Of a stretch of DNA of 64,000 nt, positions 1 to 13,572 are shown piece by piece. Position 1 is the first letter of the stretch; every line of letters begins with the position of its first letter. A program made the position numbers and the translations under genes. The stretch is from the NCBI RefSeq assembly GCF_037975245.1, contig NC_092565.1, forward strand, positions 21,969,499-22,033,498, written 5' to 3'. Below the pieces are notes generated by a model. It did no database searches. It had not been told where the DNA came from and saw only the letters and a program-made list of their open reading frames with translations. Source of the DNA: Apostichopus japonicus. Lineage: Eukaryota; Echinodermata; Holothuroidea; Aspidochirotida; Stichopodidae.

Positions 1-2347
1 AAATGATGAATCAACATTTCAGACTCAAAATACTCCATTTATGAATGACAACTTGGGAATATTCCATGAACAAAGTTTGGTAGGTTCCGTCTTGTGAATT
101 TAAGCCAGCTATTTAAGACTGCGCACACAAATAACCATGGGTATGTTCTTGTTATGATGAATGAGAGGACGTCCTTAATTCTTCGAATTCACAAGACATA
201 TACGCTACTTTCCCATCATGTCCTCAGGCTCCATTGTCTTAAAGTCTCCTCAATTGTTTACAAGTCTTAATTACTTCAAATGGGTTCTACTCTTTTATAG
301 GAGATTGATTTAAACTACTTTAATTGCTTCAGGGAAATGTCTCATGGTTGTAAGCCATGCTATCCAGATGGTAGCAATAAATTTCTCATTTACTGTGAAC
401 AGCATAAATATCCCCAGATATTTTTTATGTCCACATGTATGTAGTTAAAAAACCACTGGCAAATGAAGTCACCCCTCTTGTTAGTGTATCTGATAAACAA
501 AGTGTTGCTTCAAGCTTGGAAATATTTATCACTTGATACAACTAACAAGAATTTGACTATCAAAGTGACAGGTCCCTATAGATTATTATTAGATGTTCAG
601 AGATGCTAGATCATTATTAATTGATAGTCCTCACATCATTTGTAGGTTGATGAGATAGCTAGAGAAACTTCAGTTGTTTTCCTTTTCGTTCTTGTCGGAC
701 TACCCACAATGCTTTTCTACTTTGCACAATGTTTTCTTCGTAATGTTTTGCCTCACTAGAAGCCGGTCCCTTTAGATTATTTTCCTAAGTATCTTCAGAC
801 ATGACTCAAGACGTCAGGTGTGGAATATACCGTTTCGCGCACATGAGCTCATCATCGAGTTACAAGAGAAAAGGACCCAGCGGAGCAAGGACGGAATAAA
901 TTGTGATATTATCCTTTTAACAGATGTATCAATTTACTTCATCCTGGAACAGGAGTACCAAATCTAATTTATCTACCAATTTCTCACTTGTCCTCTGGAC
1001 TTTGTTAAGTTCATCATTCTTTCACTATATTATTTTCATTCACTTTACTCAAGGTCACTGTTCATCCTTAGGATACTGTCACCATTTCCTTTGGCTTGTC
1101 TTTCTGAGATGCAGTACGAGTGGCATTTGCATTTTATGCTACCTTACCACCTGGAAAATTATTTTGTGACCAGTGAAAATACGTTTCCTCTTTTTTTCAC
1201 CACCCCCCCGTTTTTGATTGTCTATCACGGAATTGGATATTGTATTGACTTCTCATAATATCATATTTACAGAATGAAACAAAACTGTGGGTCTACAGTA
1301 CTGTTCAGCTAAATCATCAATGATGTCATTTATCTACTTATATTACCGTTTAATTATGGCAGTAACCCTCATATCATAACCTTTTTCCAATCCATATGTC
1401 AACATGGCCAATTGTTAACCAACACTGCCACTGAACCAATCTCATTCGGGTTTCATTACTTATAAAAATTACTTCCACTGCCAACATTATCCACTAAATG
1501 TTTACTACATGCCGCAATAATTTATGAATATTTTAGATACATTAGAAAAACCTCTCGAAACAAATAATTATGAAGGTTTTATTTAGTATTGATCACAATA
1601 ATGTGAAGGGCTCAGTTTTCTATGTACTCAGTCACAGAGTTGCTTATATATATTTACTTCAGTATCTGCTTTTTCTTATCCACATATGGATATTTTGTCA
1701 AAATATACAGTATATAATTTATATAATAAACTATAGCCATACAAACACAACACATTCACTATATAGGCAGGTATTAATGCATGGACTGTGGAATCCCCAA
1801 TATCATCATATTTCTTTAAAAGGTTTACAACAAAAACCAGAAAAGGAAAAGGTTTAGTGGTTACGATGCCCAAACATATTCAACTTGTGGACACCAAAAT
1901 GAAGAGGGATTATCTATTGATTAATGAGGCAACATGTAAAGGAGAGAACCAGGAATCAGTTATCATGTTGACAAGGTCTATTTTAGTGACATCATATAAA
2001 AACAGGTACATGCATGAATATTAATGATGTCAAATTTTATGATCTCATAAGCATGTATCTATACACTTACATTGTATCATCCAAGTATGGATATAAAGCT
2101 AATTAGACATATAATTTCAGACACATCTCATTATGTTCACTGATTAGTATTCATGATATTCACACAAAATACAACACGGTTGATTGCATGAAAGTAGTGT
2201 GACAAACCTAATATGCCAAGGATGAAAATCATGGAACATTTGGTTCTTTTGCAAAGAAAGTGTACTAACTACATAGTTACATTACCATACCAGGTATGAA
2301 CTACATCAGATGTACAGTTGCAGAGATTTTAAGACTATCTGGTAAGT

Positions 2348-2662
2348 CCCGCCCACTTATTAATATTCACAAGATGGGAACCAAGAACAACTGGGGCACA
2401 TAGCACATCCTAGGGCATCTCCCTACCAAGTATGACATTGATTTAAACTGTGTTTGTTGAGATATCATGTTTTCGAGCTGGTTTCAACGATTTCCCATTT
2501 AACTCCACCCACTCATGAATATTAATAAGGTAAAAACTGTTGTTGCAAAGAGCAGGTACTTACTATGTGGTTACATCTACACATGGTAGGGCATCTACCT
2601 ACCAAGTATGACACTGACTGAACTAGTGATTATTTAGATATCATGTTTACAAGCTAACTATC
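2348..2662 (+). repeat. Degenerate two-copy duplication (about 155-177 bp period)
   Basis: CCCACTTATTAATATTCACA, GGGCATCTCCCTACCAAGTA plus TGACATTGA, and GAGATATCATGTTTTCGAGC recur as CCCACTCATGAATATTAATA, GGGCATCTACCTACCAAGTA plus TGACACTGA, and TAGATATCATGTTTACAAGC. Indels make the period uneven. Confidence 0.75.
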
Positions 2663-3527
2663 ACATACGCATACCATACACACACACACATACCCACACA
2701 GATTGCAACTTAGTTTACTGAGGCTTGGGCATCGTAACTAAATATGCTCTGAACTACGATTACCGGTATCAAAATTTTAATAGTTAACCATAACGAAGCA
2801 TTTCCACTACTGTACCAGCACATTTGCAAAATTCTAGCTCTTACAGTGAAATATCTAGTCTACCAAATTACTTTGACCAAAGCATATATTTTTCAGCATA
2901 CATATTATAAGCTAAATTGCCAGATTAGCTTAATTGTTTCAAACAGTGTATTATGTATAGGTTCATCATAATGCCCTTGACAAATCTGTGTGTTCATTAT
3001 TTGCTTGTTATTCTTGGTTGTATGTTAACCTTAAAGTGATTGTATTCATGTATGTTGTAACCAATAACGTGCGAAACACAACAATAGCTAAGTGACGGGA
3101 TATATAATTGCAAGCAAGGTTCATAGCTCTAAAGATGACCTTTAACCAAGATCATGGGATAGTACATGATAGTTCAATTGACCTACCATGTATCACTGTT
3201 ATTACATAGTTATTATACACCCTCAATGCGAGGAGACTGGTGTTGAGAGGGGAACATATTGGTTGGTTTTAGTGCCCAGGCTCTATCTCTTGTGCCTCAA
3301 TTTTCTTAAGAAAGTATCACTATTGTAAATGGTATTCCAACTGGCAATGATTAAAGAGTTTTTAAGTAGTAATTGCAGTCAAAATGATTGTGTAGCAAAT
3401 AGATCTCTTAGAAATGAGTAAATTTCCAAGTTAATGTGAATATTACATACATGGCTTAATAATCAATGCTTCTAGTACAAAGTTCCTTCCACACACAATA
3501 TTCAGCCATAGAGCATTTGTGCTAAAA

Positions 3528-3588
3528 CTTGTAGGCATGGTAGACCGGAGTGATTGGGTGTAGGGAGACAGGAATGCGAGGAAGGAAG
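3528..3588 (+). mobile_element. Dispersed GGTAGAATGAG element, 3' fragment
   Basis: GTAGGCATGGTAGACCGGAG, GTAGGGAGACAGGAATGCGA and GGAAGGAAGTAAAT match the last ~60 bp of the family, with the splice-like CAGGTAAG changed to CAGGAATG. Confidence 0.45.
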
Positions 3589-5162
3589 TAAATCCTGCAG
3601 TACACGGTAGTAAATGCAGTAAATAAAGATATAAAAAAACATAAGATAAGGCAAATATGATCCAACCAACATTTTGGATCGATCTAAACCTGAAGCATTA
3701 AAACAAGACATTGTATCCAAGTTTTTAACTACTGATGAAAGTTTCAGAATCTAGTCTACAGCTTGCTAGGGAAGGAGAAGGCTGGAACCCCTTTTACAAC
3801 AAACAATCAATATTACAGAAGCCATGATTTTCCTACAAACTTGGGAAGCAACCTATCTACCCTCCTCACAATCAAAACAATTTTCTTTGAGATATATCAT
3901 TCCCTGCTACAGTTGTTTATTGACAATAACACAGTAGAGAGTCAGAAAAAGAAGAAAAAAACAGAGAAAAAAAGGAGAAAGTAATTCATTTCCGGACATT
4001 CAAGTAGCCAATGCATTCATCAGTTACAGAGTCTACATGTTTATCCAACCAATCCATGACCCCACGGTTTCTGCTGAGACCTTTAACACGGCCGAGCACA
4101 TGCCATCAGAAACAGATCAAATTCTTTACTTTTCACAACAGATGATAAACCCTCAAAGTCAAACTCAATTACTTATAGCAAATTTGCATAACAAAACCAA
4201 TCCTAGCAGACATTTAAGAAGACAAATAAAAGAAAGAAGAAAAAGGAGAGAAGTTGAGCTTTTTGCAGACAATTTCCCTCTTTATATTTATATTCAATTT
4301 CACAAGCATCATGGGGTATTGAACATTGAAACCAATCTTTCAAGTGCTAACCTATCCATGTATTCCCTGACCTAGATGCCACGCTCACAAGAAAGCACTA
4401 GTGCTTCTTCTTTAAACAGCGGATTCACTTCTAACTGAAAACATTTCACTTCCAAGGGAAAGAAGCGAACACAGGGAGTTGTCAGTGAACGTCTCGTCAA
4501 GGGAGATAAAAGAGCAAATATCGCACAGGCAGACAAAAACGACAAAAAATCACAGATAGAGAGAGATAGAGATATTTGAAGTACATATAGAGCAAACATT
4601 TGTTTGGGGGAAGGAAGATGATGGATGCACTCTCATTGAGAAGTTATACCAAACTAAAGCTATTTTAATGAGGAATCCATAGAGCTCTAGATACGGTGTT
4701 TGATGTGAAAGAAAGAAAGAAAAACATTCCAGAGCCACAAATATTTTAGAGAGGTTTGTCCTGGCATTTCTCAGATCAACTTCAGTGACAGATGTATTTG
4801 GGATTTTTACATTTTCTTCTTATGTCATGTCGAACAAATAAATCTGACATTGCTTTGAATGCTCTACCTATGATATAAACAAAGGAATGAGAAGAAATTT
4901 GTTAAAAGGCTAAATGTGTCAATATCCTGGTAAGGGCATCACGATCAGTGCTGTTTTATTTCATCTCCTTGTCATTCCCACATCCTCTTCTTTCCCTGTA
5001 TTTTGGGGTTTTTTCCACTCTTTCTGGTAAGTATATACACTCTCCCTCACACCCCTCCCATTTGCCAAATTTTTTCTTTTGACTTTGAGTGCTAATATAA
5101 GAATGGTAGGATCTGTTAGGTAGCCCTCAAGAATTAAAATTCCATAGAAATGGTTATATCAC

Positions 5163-5321
5163 CTCCTCATCTTTGTTCGTGAACTCGTGTGCTCCTGTTA
5201 CTTTATTGATGACCTGTGCCACGCCCACCACGTCGCCGTCATGGTTGCAGATTGGCATACAGAGGATGCTGTGCGTAGTATAACCCGTCCTCTTATCCAC
5301 TTGTGGGTTGAACCTTGGATC
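5163..5321 (-). CDS. PDE11A: PDE11A-like phosphodiesterase, coding exon 3 (end of GAF-A, NKFDE motif)
   Basis: An exon of exactly 53 codons, phase 0 at both ends, encoding residues 219-271. The acceptor is TTTCTTTCACAG|GATCC (good pyrimidine tract) and the donor is GATGAGGAG|GTGATA, which is less consensus-like. The translation has [23 protein letters not shown] and [13 protein letters not shown], then FTNKDEE. The GAF NKFDE signature is complete: Asn257-Lys258, Phe265, Asp269-Glu270. The segment [21 protein letters not shown] is about as close to PDE5 as to PDE11, while exon 1 looks like PDE11, so the family is certain and the paralogue less so. The rest of GAF-A, GAF-B and the HD-type catalytic domain are not in the window and should lie to the left. 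I found no further exon in 1-5162. Confidence 0.94.
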
Positions 5322-8300
5322 CTGTGAAAGAAAACAGACAAGTAAACGAAAACTCTAAATCACAAACTTTGCAAAGTGGTCTGACAAACAGGGCAATTAA
5401 GAGACAGTTACTCTGTTAAGTATGTGTGAAGTTTAATTGATGTGAACATCTTCTTTGCAAACAACAAGAGATGAATGGTCACTGGGCTAGATGCTTCATC
5501 TGTATCATACAATGAAGAGAGAACACACGTGTGACTCATAATAACAGTACAAATTAATGTGAAACTCAGTAACAACTATATTGACCATTTCTCAAATAGC
5601 ACATTTGCTTTGGAAGAAGAAGATGTTTACCATCGACCTGGGTTCATGTCTAGGAGATACAGTAGGTAGAGAGGAACATTGACGTAAATAGTTTCCTATA
5701 TAGGGTGGTTCATGTTGTCCTGCACGTGCAAGTACTTGTCCATGAGTGCCAGAGGCAGACGCTAAATGGCTAAATATCTCGTTCAGCATGTATTACAGGG
5801 AAATTTTGCCAACAATTTCAAGTGTAAAGACACTTGGCTGCTATGCTGCTCCTGAAAAATTCTAACGTTCATCCTTTTAATGCCTTTAGCTATGCATCTC
5901 TTGACCTTTTCATCCTGGTTAGAACGTACAGGTAACAACTGAAAATGCTAAACTGTGTACATACACATGCTTAAAATATAATTCATGGAAATTCAAGGCA
6001 ACTTTCCAAAATGCCAACCAAACCAAACCCTTTGAAGTACAAATTTCCATTGATAGATTTTAAACCTTCTGTGGGCCAAGACTTTTGAATTTTAAGAAAT
6101 TTGAGGCTGATTTTACATTCTGGCTGTTTTTTTAGCTACTCTTTTTGAGGAAGCTGTAGGACTCTCACACCTTGTTTTTTTTTGTGAGACATACAAGGTA
6201 ATGACACATTAAAACACTAAATGAACTTTTAGCATACAAGCAGAATCAAAAGCGTGAAAAGAAATTAGTGCAATGGTAAAAATTGCAGTTAAAGCATAAA
6301 AATTACATAAATGGGGAAGCAATTTCGACAAAGTTCATGACCACTAGAGCCTTGACGAGATTATTTGACTGGATACCTAACAAACTTAATGAGGTATGAC
6401 CGTAATTAACCAGTAAATCAACCAACTGTGCTCCTAAATTATTCTGATTTTAATTTTGGAGGCTTCATGCAACAATACCCACCCACTGTACCATTCAGGA
6501 AATTTCCTGACAAAAGTGTATATGGCTGCTGCTAAAAAGGTATTAAACCAATATGTTATTTTCCTGACACTTGGGAATTTTGTGAACCTTCTAATCACAG
6601 AACAGTTCAATTTAAAGGCCTCCAAGGATGAGAGCAGTTATATTGGAATCTCGGGATGGAGATCTCTCCATTCCACCCATAATAGGTTTGAATTTTTTTT
6701 TTAAACTATTTCATCAGCATCATCAATTTAATTCAAAACCAAAGGAGAGGGAAGAAATAATTGATGTGTATTCTTCTGTCTTGCTATCACCTGGTGGTCA
6801 TTTGTTCTTTCTCGCTGCTAATATTATTGTGTTTTAAAGTAAAATTTGACAAAAATCGATTGTGATGTATATATTCCTGTAAACAATTGAAATGATCACA
6901 TTTATGTATAAAGTTGTCATAGTCTGAGCATTCTTACTTTCAGCATTAATGTTACAAAATATATGTGATCAAGCTAGGGAACACCAGTATTCAGTTGATG
7001 TTCACATTGAATGTTTAAAGATCTCTGAATATAGTTCTGTATATTGTCCTTTTCCTAAAAGTGTTCAATAAAATGAACACCAATTTGGTACTGCATGATA
7101 AAAATAACGATGAGGATTCTTAAAGATATGCAAGACCATAGGTGACAAGTGTTTGCAAAAACTCATACAAGGCGGCACCAAGAGGGGCGAAGTTCTGTAG
7201 CACTATACTTCAGATCAACATGATCCCTTAGGCCAGAAAGAACTTAATGCCAAACATTTCACACACTTCAACCTTGGTCTCAATCCTGTCATGTTCTATG
7301 AAACATTCTAGTTCCAATTTTCTTTGAATATTTTTACTATAATATTGAAATTTATATTAAAAAAAAAAATTTAATTAAATTAAAAAGCATACTAATACCT
7401 GTACCTTTAATATAGGATCAACTCGAGTGAAAAAGATAATTGCTTTCAATGATCAGGAACATGTAGGTTTTCACAGAGTTATTATTTTAATCTGAATTAT
7501 TTTTTACTGCAAGTTGCACATTATCATCATGGGAAGTGAAATATGAGGAGTTGTAATGAATAGACATCTATAAGAATTTAAATTTGTAACTTTAGTATGG
7601 AGAGGAGAATGAACAGAAACAACAAGCGTGTGTATCACTAAAATATGCTGCAATATACACACGTGTACCACACTGCACTATAGAATCCACGGGGGGGGGG
7701 GTTTCAATGTATTTACCAGAGCTAACTCAGGAATGCTCCTTTAAGGTTTCAGAGATGATGACATCAGCTCCTCAGTGCAGGCCTAAATGCTAATGTTAAT
7801 CCATTGCTTTATTAATTTTAATAAACTCAAATAAAGCAAGTTCTTTCAAAAGAATAACACCCTTGAATGATGAAATTCAACTACGTTTGTCCTTGAAGTA
7901 TTTGTAATGTGTTGTAAACATTCCGTTTGAGGCCATAAAATTCTCGTTTTCCTATTGAGCTTTGTAATGCATTTGAGAAACTGACCTAATGGTCTATATA
8001 TTAGACTCAATCATCCAGTCACTTTAATTTTGATGAACTTCACTTCTTTTAATGGGTCAGTTCTCAAAAATTGCAAGTGTTTTAGAAACCCAACCTGGAC
8101 TGATAGCTGTGTGTTTAAATGGTCTAAAATTATTTTTGTGCGTAAAGGTCATCTTTTAAAGTTTTCATATATGCATATAATTTACATTCTGTACTCTTGT
8201 GCTATTTATACTATTACCATGCATGCAGCAAATCCCACTTTTGGCAAGCATCACTTAAAAACTCAAACTAGAGAGATAAAGTGTCTTCTTCCATAACAGT

Positions 8301-10324
8301 TTTTCATGATCGTTGTATACTAAAATCTAATAGCATCACTATGCTCCAATACCAATATCCTCAACCCTTGCCATATACTGTTTTCTTTCAAAATGTTTGT
8401 GACAATTTTCCAGCATTTAATACATCTGACAGATCATGAGAAAGAATAAAAACCTTTAGTATATCACATGGGAACACTGGTCTGTCATGAAACTTTTCAA
8501 AGCAATATATCCACCAGGTGTCTCCTATCCCCAAATGTATTCTTGTCTGGAAATCCAATTTCTCAAGTTCAGTGTAGGGAAGCTCTCAAGCTGGTGGCTT
8601 ATTTTCTGCATCTCTGATTCAGACGAAATGACTCTACCAGTCAGCAATAACAGCGTTCGGTTTGGCTGCGGCCATCATCTGACATGCTAATTTGCTTGTT
8701 ATAACCATGCCCTTTGGCTATTCATAATATTCCAAACAGGATTCTTTTGGCTCAAGCTCCACTACCCAAGGCAAACAGTTTAATGATACACCTCAATATC
8801 TTTCGATTCCTTAGAGGAAAATAAAAAAATTAATTTGCCTCCAATCAAAATTTCATGAGCTGTATATAGAGGAGCCAGCGATGTAAAGGAATTTAAAAAA
8901 AAAAACAATTGAAACAATTGCCTTGAGACAAACAGTCCCAATCACCTGAACTTACAGCTGGTAACGGTGGGGTTGCTTTCAACTGAAGATGGTTCTCACT
9001 GGGGGCAATTCAGTAGTAGCATAGTTTACATATTTACCAAACATACCAAGTGTCACAATCAATCATTGGTAAAGACTTAGTTACGCTTAATACAAGAATA
9101 ATAATGGTAGGAACTTTAATACCAGTCTTGTTGGCTGAAACAACAACTAATTGCTGCAATTAATTCGGCTTAAAAGACTCTACTAGAGTATTATTTCAGC
9201 TATAATAGGTGATGTAGGAGAATGGGGTTTTAATGCCACACTGATATCCAACAGAATCTACAGGAAAGAAACCAGTAAGAGTGAATGTTGTAAATCTTAC
9301 AGATCTATGATACACAAAGATTTTTTTGCTTTTGTTTTTGTTTTCTTTCTTTTTTCAAGTGAAAAACATTAGACTTGAACAAACTCCGGTACCAGTCTTG
9401 TAACATAATGAACTTAAACAAAATTAATGACTTGATTATTTAAAGATTCCCTAAACAATCCTGACCAGACAGTTGTTCATGTAACTACTACCTGCTAGAA
9501 ATGATGCGATGAAATGGCCTACATGATCTGAGCTACTCAATTAATATACACTTCACTATGCTACTCAAACGAGGCTTAATTAGATTTATGTACTACTAAC
9601 TCATTTAAATACATTCACCATATATACTAATTCTTCAAGACAGTCAAAAACACTAATAGCCAATCTTAATTGAACTATTGCCATGAAATTATTATTTTGT
9701 AAGGAAATACAACTCAGCAACGAGTGAGCTGCTTTTCGCTCAGTGACTATAGAGGTAAAGTCAACAAACATATCTTAAGCACTTAAGTTGCTCTGAAAAA
9801 CAATACCCAATGTGGTTTGTTTTTATTTGAATCAATGACATATATATTGTGATCTTAAAGACTCAAACTAGTTCAACACAAATAAGAATGACCTTAATGT
9901 GTGTTTCAGTTTCCTTGAAAAGGATTAAATCCAGAGTAGGATTACATCACCAGGAAGAAAATTTTTGTTTTAACTATACACAAACAAAGATACCTGACAA
10001 CATCAAAATAACATTGTGAATAACATGTTTTCTTTTGTTTTTCATCAGTGATTCTCCTGCTTTATAGTGTAATGGTGTATGATGCCTAGCTATTATTGCC
10101 TAAGTACTCCCACTTTTTCCCAAATATTCCCACCACACCACCCATTCCACCCACTTCTCATGGCATTGTTACCAACAGTTCTCAAATGTTCTGTGAAATC
10201 GCAAAACCTTACTGGTTTGGATCTTTACGAATGACAAGCTTAACTGTCTCCCCAGTTCCAAACAAATTGAAGGTAGGAACAATTCCACACACAAAATGGA
10301 CGTCTAAGCACTTAGTTTGTAAGA

Positions 10325-10405
10325 ATTAGAAGGAAGGGCATTGACAGGAGGGGTCTGGTCATAAAGGGTGCACAGTGCTAAAAGGTTACCAGTTCGTTCA
10401 AAGTA
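10325..10405 (+). mobile_element. Dispersed GGTAGAATGAG element, 5' half
   Basis: Contains AGAAGGAAGGGCATTGACAG, a partly paired TGAC...GTCA hairpin (10342-10361), AAAGGGTGCACAGTGCTAAA and AGGTTACCAGTTCG, then stops matching. It belongs with the adjacent copy at 10.49 kb. Confidence 0.55.
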
Positions 10406-10489
10406 AATTCAAAAGCTTCCACTGAGAATATAAACACAGTTAGCAGATTCAGATGGATGAAAATCCTAGTCAAAAAACGTGCTTTAGGA

Positions 10490-10705
10490 CTTCTGAATGG
10501 TAGGTTTCGAAGGAAGAGGGTGATGCACTTAAAGTGTGAATGAGGGCACAGTGCAAAAAAAAGTTACCAGTTAGTAGGCATGGTAGATTTGGGTTCATAC
10601 AGTATGTACAGTAGACAATCAAGAGAGGAATAAAGTAACTGAAGATTTCCCCATAGTGCTTCGGTTGTGAGGGAAAAGGTAAGATAGGGAGCAAAGTCAA
10701 CACTC
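10490..10705 (+). mobile_element. Dispersed GGTAGAATGAG element, copy with a doubled 3' end
   Basis: Shows GAATGGTAGGTTTCGAAGGA, the small palindrome CACTTAAAGTG (10526-10536) at the hairpin position, GGGCACAGTGC, AAGTTACCAG, GGCATGGTAGAT, then an end-like AGAGAGGAATAAAGTAACTG at about 10622-10641. A second end-like segment follows, CTTCGGTTGTGAGGGAAAAG plus GTAAGATAGGGAGCAAAG (about 10660-10697), suggesting a nested or duplicated copy. Confidence 0.5.
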
Positions 10706-11284
10706 ACATCTATTTCTAGCAAAACAAGTATGATATATGACATATTCTTGTTTACGTCATCAGGTTTTTCATCAATCAACTAAATGCATTAAATTATTCA
10801 TGCTTCCTGAAGAAAAATCCACCCAAGTGTCTCATTCTGCATCAGTAATAATGTTAACAAGCACTCCATGATCATCTGTGAAAAAAAGCTATCCAAAAAC
10901 ATTCAAAATAACTACTGTGTACTTCTACATTATCACAGTGGGAAGGCTGACTTTTGAAAAAAACCTTCCAAAAAAAATTCCAATTGAAAAGACCTATTAA
11001 AGTAAAACTACACTCATGAAATAGACTGACTTGTCATTAATTATCCTATGCATGATTACCGGTGCCACTTTAAATCTTAGATAATAATAATAGTCTAGTG
11101 AAAATAACAAGTACTGCCCTATTGCTTTAAAGGGGACATATAAACTCATATTTGGCTTATGCTCACAGTGATCTTTGTGAAATACAACTCACCCTAACAG
11201 GTAAGAAAAACATTGTTGGTTTAGGAGACAAGAATGTTTAAAAGATGTGTCTCTCCTTTTGCAAATATTTGTGATATCATAGAG

Positions 11285-11479
11285 TCACTAGGATCTGAAA
11301 CATTTCTCTATCTCTTTGCTTTCTTTGCACATTTTCAAGTTAGAATGTTCACAGTGCAGACACTGAGACCAATGCCATATATAGGTCTTGTAAACTAGCG
11401 TCACTAAGATCTGAAATCTTTTACTATCTCTTTGCACATTTTCAAGGTAGAATGTTAACAGTGTAGACACTGAGACCAG
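11285..11479 (+). repeat. Two-copy tandem duplication, 116-bp period
   Basis: The block starting TCACTAGGATCTGAAA at 11285 recurs as TCACTAAGATCTGAAA at 11401. Both continue through CTATCTCTTTG, CACATTTTCAAG, TAGAATGTT and GACACTGAGACCA. The second copy lacks about 9 bp of the TTTGCTTTCTTTGC stretch. Confidence 0.85.
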
Positions 11480-11521
11480 TAATAATAATAGTAAACAGTT
11501 TTTATATAGCGCAACTTACAA
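11480..11521 (-). mobile_element. 3' tail fragment of an L2-like LINE or SINE, minus strand
   Basis: Reading the minus strand gives TAAGTTGCGCTATATAAAAAC followed by ATT repeats, matching the GCGCTATATAA-plus-ATT tail of the LINE at 14.7 kb. Only the last ~40 bp can be recognised. It sits between a duplicated 116-bp block and a GC-rich minisatellite. Confidence 0.65.
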
Positions 11522-11530
11522 TAAAGTCTC

Positions 11531-11659
11531 GCCGCGCTGTAAATGCCGCTGTAAATGCTGCTCTGTAAATGCCTGCCGCGCTGTAAATGCCGCACTATAA
11601 ATGCCGCTGTAAATGGCGCGCTGTAAATGCCGCACTGTAAATGCCGTGCTGTAAATGCC
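11531..11659 (+). repeat. GC-rich minisatellite, unit CTGTAAATGCCG with variable spacer
   Basis: About nine copies of (C/G)CTGTAAATGCC separated by short GCG/GCA/GCT spacers, giving irregular periods of about 11-17 bp. It is markedly GC-richer than its surroundings. CTGTAAATGCCGC resembles the CTGTAAAGCGC segment of the LINE 3' UTR (14.70 kb), so it may have expanded from the adjacent LINE tail; this is an inference. Confidence 0.85.
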
Positions 11660-12547
11660 ATCATTTCGGCTTGTAAAGAAGGTCAATAATTTAAGTTACG
11701 CATTTGCCAAACACCCTTGTCCATTCCAGAAAATAAATATTGTAATTAATCAAGAAAAACATAAAAAGTTGAAGCACATGTGGCACAAGGATATATTTTA
11801 TTTAGACTTGATCAAGTGTTCTGCCTTGTGTGTGAAGAAACATTCAATCTGTGATATCTCACAAATAGAATCAAGAATTTTCTTTGATGTTTTCGGGAAG
11901 ATGTTCATTATGGTTTATCTTTATAACTTTAAGACTAATAATGACGGTTGTCTTTGTGCCTCCTTAACTGTTGGTTTATATACCACATGTGCATCTTTCT
12001 AATCGAGAGTGCCTCTTCCAAAAGTTTACATTGTGAAATTGTAGTTACCACTTTCAACTAACAAGAAAAGTAATATTTGACAAACTATATAACTGTTAAG
12101 ACACCTTTCATTGCAACAAGCAATGGAACTGGCAGAAGATACAGACTGACACGTCCACCCTTGCATCTAGTTCAAGATTACAAAGCACTAGATTCTCTCA
12201 AGAAAGTAGTTTAATGAACATCCCATCGATTGGAATGCTTTTATGTACTTCTCTCTACATTATGCCTCTCGTGTAAGGTTAAAGTCGGCAGCACTGATGC
12301 TAGAATTGAGGAAGTTTAAAATGCAGTGTTTTCCCAGTTTGGAAGCAAGGCATACCAACATGAAGGTAAGTTATATATACCTTAAAAATATATTCTATCT
12401 AGTCATTGCACAAAGTTTGCAAGAAAAGTATGATTTAAGGTGTGTTTGGGGGACATGGTCATTGATGTAAAATGCCTTTCTTCAGTGCAAGCATTTGCTG
12501 CTTTTCATCACAATTGAATGACGATGCAGAGAGTCGGTATGTGGCTT

Positions 12548-12690
12548 CAGAGAGTGGTAGATTTGGAAGGAAGACAAAGTGGATTAATGGATCTGGGGAT
12601 GTGGATCGAAACATGGCACAGTGCTGCTATACCATATCCTACTAATTATACGGTAAGGTAGAGGGAAGTGCAATTAAGCAGACATGGAGA
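12548..12690 (+). mobile_element. Dispersed GGTAGAATGAG element, decayed copy
   Basis: Recognisable as TGGTAGATTTGGAAGGAAGA, GGCACAGTGCTGCTATACCA, ACGGTAAGGTAGAGGGAAGT, GCAATTAAGCAGACATGGAG. Only the order and spacing of the boxes support it. Confidence 0.4.
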
Positions 12691-13201
12691 CTTGTATTAA
12701 AGAGAGGTTCACACAACCGCAACTTTAAGAATAGCTCTAGATAGCAAAACTAAGTGACATCATTACAATGATTTTGTTTCTAATGAAGTCTATCATTCTT
12801 AAAAACATGTTTACAGAACCATAACAACATAGATCTATTAAGATTATGTTTGAGTGTACTATTACATATGTACACATACACTTGTTATTAAATATTAGTT
12901 TCAACCAGACATTACTTCAGCCTTGCTGTGGGTCTATTTCAAAGCTACCTACAGCATGGACGACCCTCATATAAATTCTAAGTAGGTTTGAAATTTCTTT
13001 CCGGCACGGTGATCTTCTTTGTATATAGTTTTTCTAAAGATTTATCAAGCTATAGGATCTCTGCTTTATACGATTGGGGAAGTTTTGCTGTTTCCTTAAC
13101 TAGGGTTTGTCTCACAGGTTCAGTATTTTTCTGTTGCAGCTAAGTTTGTTGCAGACTTGGTTTGTGGAAAGTCACACTAAAGAATGGGACATATCTTACG
13201 T

Positions 13202-13572
13202 CAGGGGTTCCCTAACTAGGGTGCAGGAACCCCCAGGGGGTGCGTGAGTCCATCCCAGGGGGTTCGCGAGACGTTTCTGAAAGTCAAAACTATAGAGTAC
13301 TTATTGTTGAACTAAAATCTGATATCATATAATTTAGTAATGTACAAAAGTCGTACCTATCGACAAACTCTTTTCGCGTTCCATACGCATATGTTGCAAT
13401 AGTAGTACCGTACAGTGCAAGTGATAAATAACTGAATTATGAAACAGACACAGGCTGTTATGCATATTATAGTATAATAATGACTCAGATCGTGTCTCGC
13501 AAAGTTGGGGGTTCGTGAACAACTCTAACATCCACAGGGGGTTCGTGGGGGCATAATGTTAGGGAAACCCTG
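13202..13572. mobile_element. Non-autonomous hAT-like DNA transposon (MITE), 371 bp
   Basis: The ends are imperfect terminal inverted repeats: CAGGGGTTCCCTAAC at 13202 and its counterpart GTTAGGGAAACCCTG ending at 13572 (one mismatch over 15). Sub-terminal blocks such as GGGGGTTCGCGAGACG and GGGGGTTCGTGAAC are typical of hAT MITEs. The 8-bp flanks, TCTTACGT on the left and TCTTATCA on the right, share only TCTTA, so an 8-bp target duplication is possible but decayed. There is no transposase inside. Assignment to hAT rests on the CAGGGG termini and is an inference. Confidence 0.7.

Larger units (their letters stand above)
1..5162 (-). other. Part of intron 3 of the PDE gene (continues beyond the window)
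   Basis: This begins at the GTGATA donor after exon 3. I looked on the minus strand for the expected next exon, which should encode the YLxFCGIxxxNAQL helix that closes GAF-A, and did not find it, so the acceptor is probably left of position 1. Apart from a degenerate duplication near 2.35-2.66 kb and a partial dispersed element near 3.5 kb, it is featureless AT-rich DNA. Confidence 0.75.

Noticed and set aside
5592-5789. Minus-strand 65-codon frame just upstream of exon 3
   Set aside because: It does not align with GAF-A, and exon 2 already joins exon 3 in frame with the expected protein sequence.
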